From Thermoplasmatota archaeon (GTDB lineage: Archaea > Thermoplasmatota > Thermoplasmata > Thermoplasmatales > Thermoplasmataceae): a DNA stretch of 6,291 nucleotides. Shown piece after piece: positions 6,259-6,291 of this stretch (position 1 is its first letter; each line of letters starts with the position of its first letter). The position numbers and the translations under genes are program-made. The notes beneath the pieces are model-generated. The model made no database searches, was not told the origin of the DNA, and worked only from the letters and a program-made list of their open reading frames with translations. The stretch is from the NCBI GenBank assembly GCA_023379355.1, contig JAMCUD010000111.1:1-6291 (forward strand), read 5' to 3'.

Positions 6259-6291
6259 TATGTTTACAATCGTCCCCCCTGTATTTCACTT

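Noticed and set aside
6104..6289. 61-codon minus-strand frame overlapping the protease N-terminal region
   Set aside because: It is out of frame with the M50 motifs and cysteine/proline-rich in a way typical of a shifted membrane-protein frame. Only its first few codons could matter, if the G6 run is a frameshift site.
1..6291. CRISPR arrays, insertion sequences, tRNA or rRNA genes, and a novel defence system
   Set aside because: There are no spaced direct repeats, terminal inverted repeats, transposase motifs or RNA-gene signatures. HerA and NurA-like proteins do occur in some phage-defence systems, but here they sit with mre11 and rad50 in the standard archaeal repair operon.

Overview
The window looks like a piece of an archaeal chromosome. 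The clearest sign is one dense, single-strand operon for the archaeal DNA double-strand-break resection machinery: nurA, herA, mre11 and rad50, all on the minus strand. This gene set in one operon is an archaeal hallmark. Ribosome binding sites of the GGTGA type, GTG starts, frequent AGA/AGG arginine codons and a mid-40s GC content (judged by eye) fit a euryarchaeon. The overall protein style suggests Thermoplasmata, but that lineage call is an inference and was not tested.

Layout in transcription order, from the right edge to the left. Bases 5461-6258 encode a multi-pass site-2-type zinc metalloprotease (M50) whose N-terminus is probably incomplete near the right edge. A 63-base gap follows, the only real intergenic space, with a plausible TATA-like element and a T-run. 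Then come nurA (4354-5397), herA (2841 to about 4373), mre11 (1697-2839) and rad50 (1700 to beyond base 1). The four genes overlap by 20 bases (nurA/herA), are separated by 1 base (herA/mre11), or overlap by 4 bases (mre11/rad50), so translational coupling is likely.

As established for these families, Mre11-Rad50 recognises and opens broken DNA ends, and the HerA hexameric translocase with the NurA nuclease then resects the 5' strand to leave a 3' tail for the RadA recombinase. Here every expected motif in Mre11, HerA and NurA is present except one Mre11 substitution, GDHD in place of the usual GNHD/E.

The main anomaly is in rad50. The frame that carries the N-terminal ATPase half stops at 378, but the CPVC zinc hook and the second coiled-coil arm continue without a stop to the window edge in the +1 frame. 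The gene is therefore broken by a single frameshift between about 381 and 472. A similar possible frameshift at a run of six G lies just upstream of the M50 gene. Two breaks next to homopolymers point to sequencing or assembly error more than to real decay, though the sequence alone cannot settle it.

I saw no CRISPR array, mobile element, tRNA or rRNA, and no convincing new biological system. The region is a conserved housekeeping repair locus with a few details worth checking.
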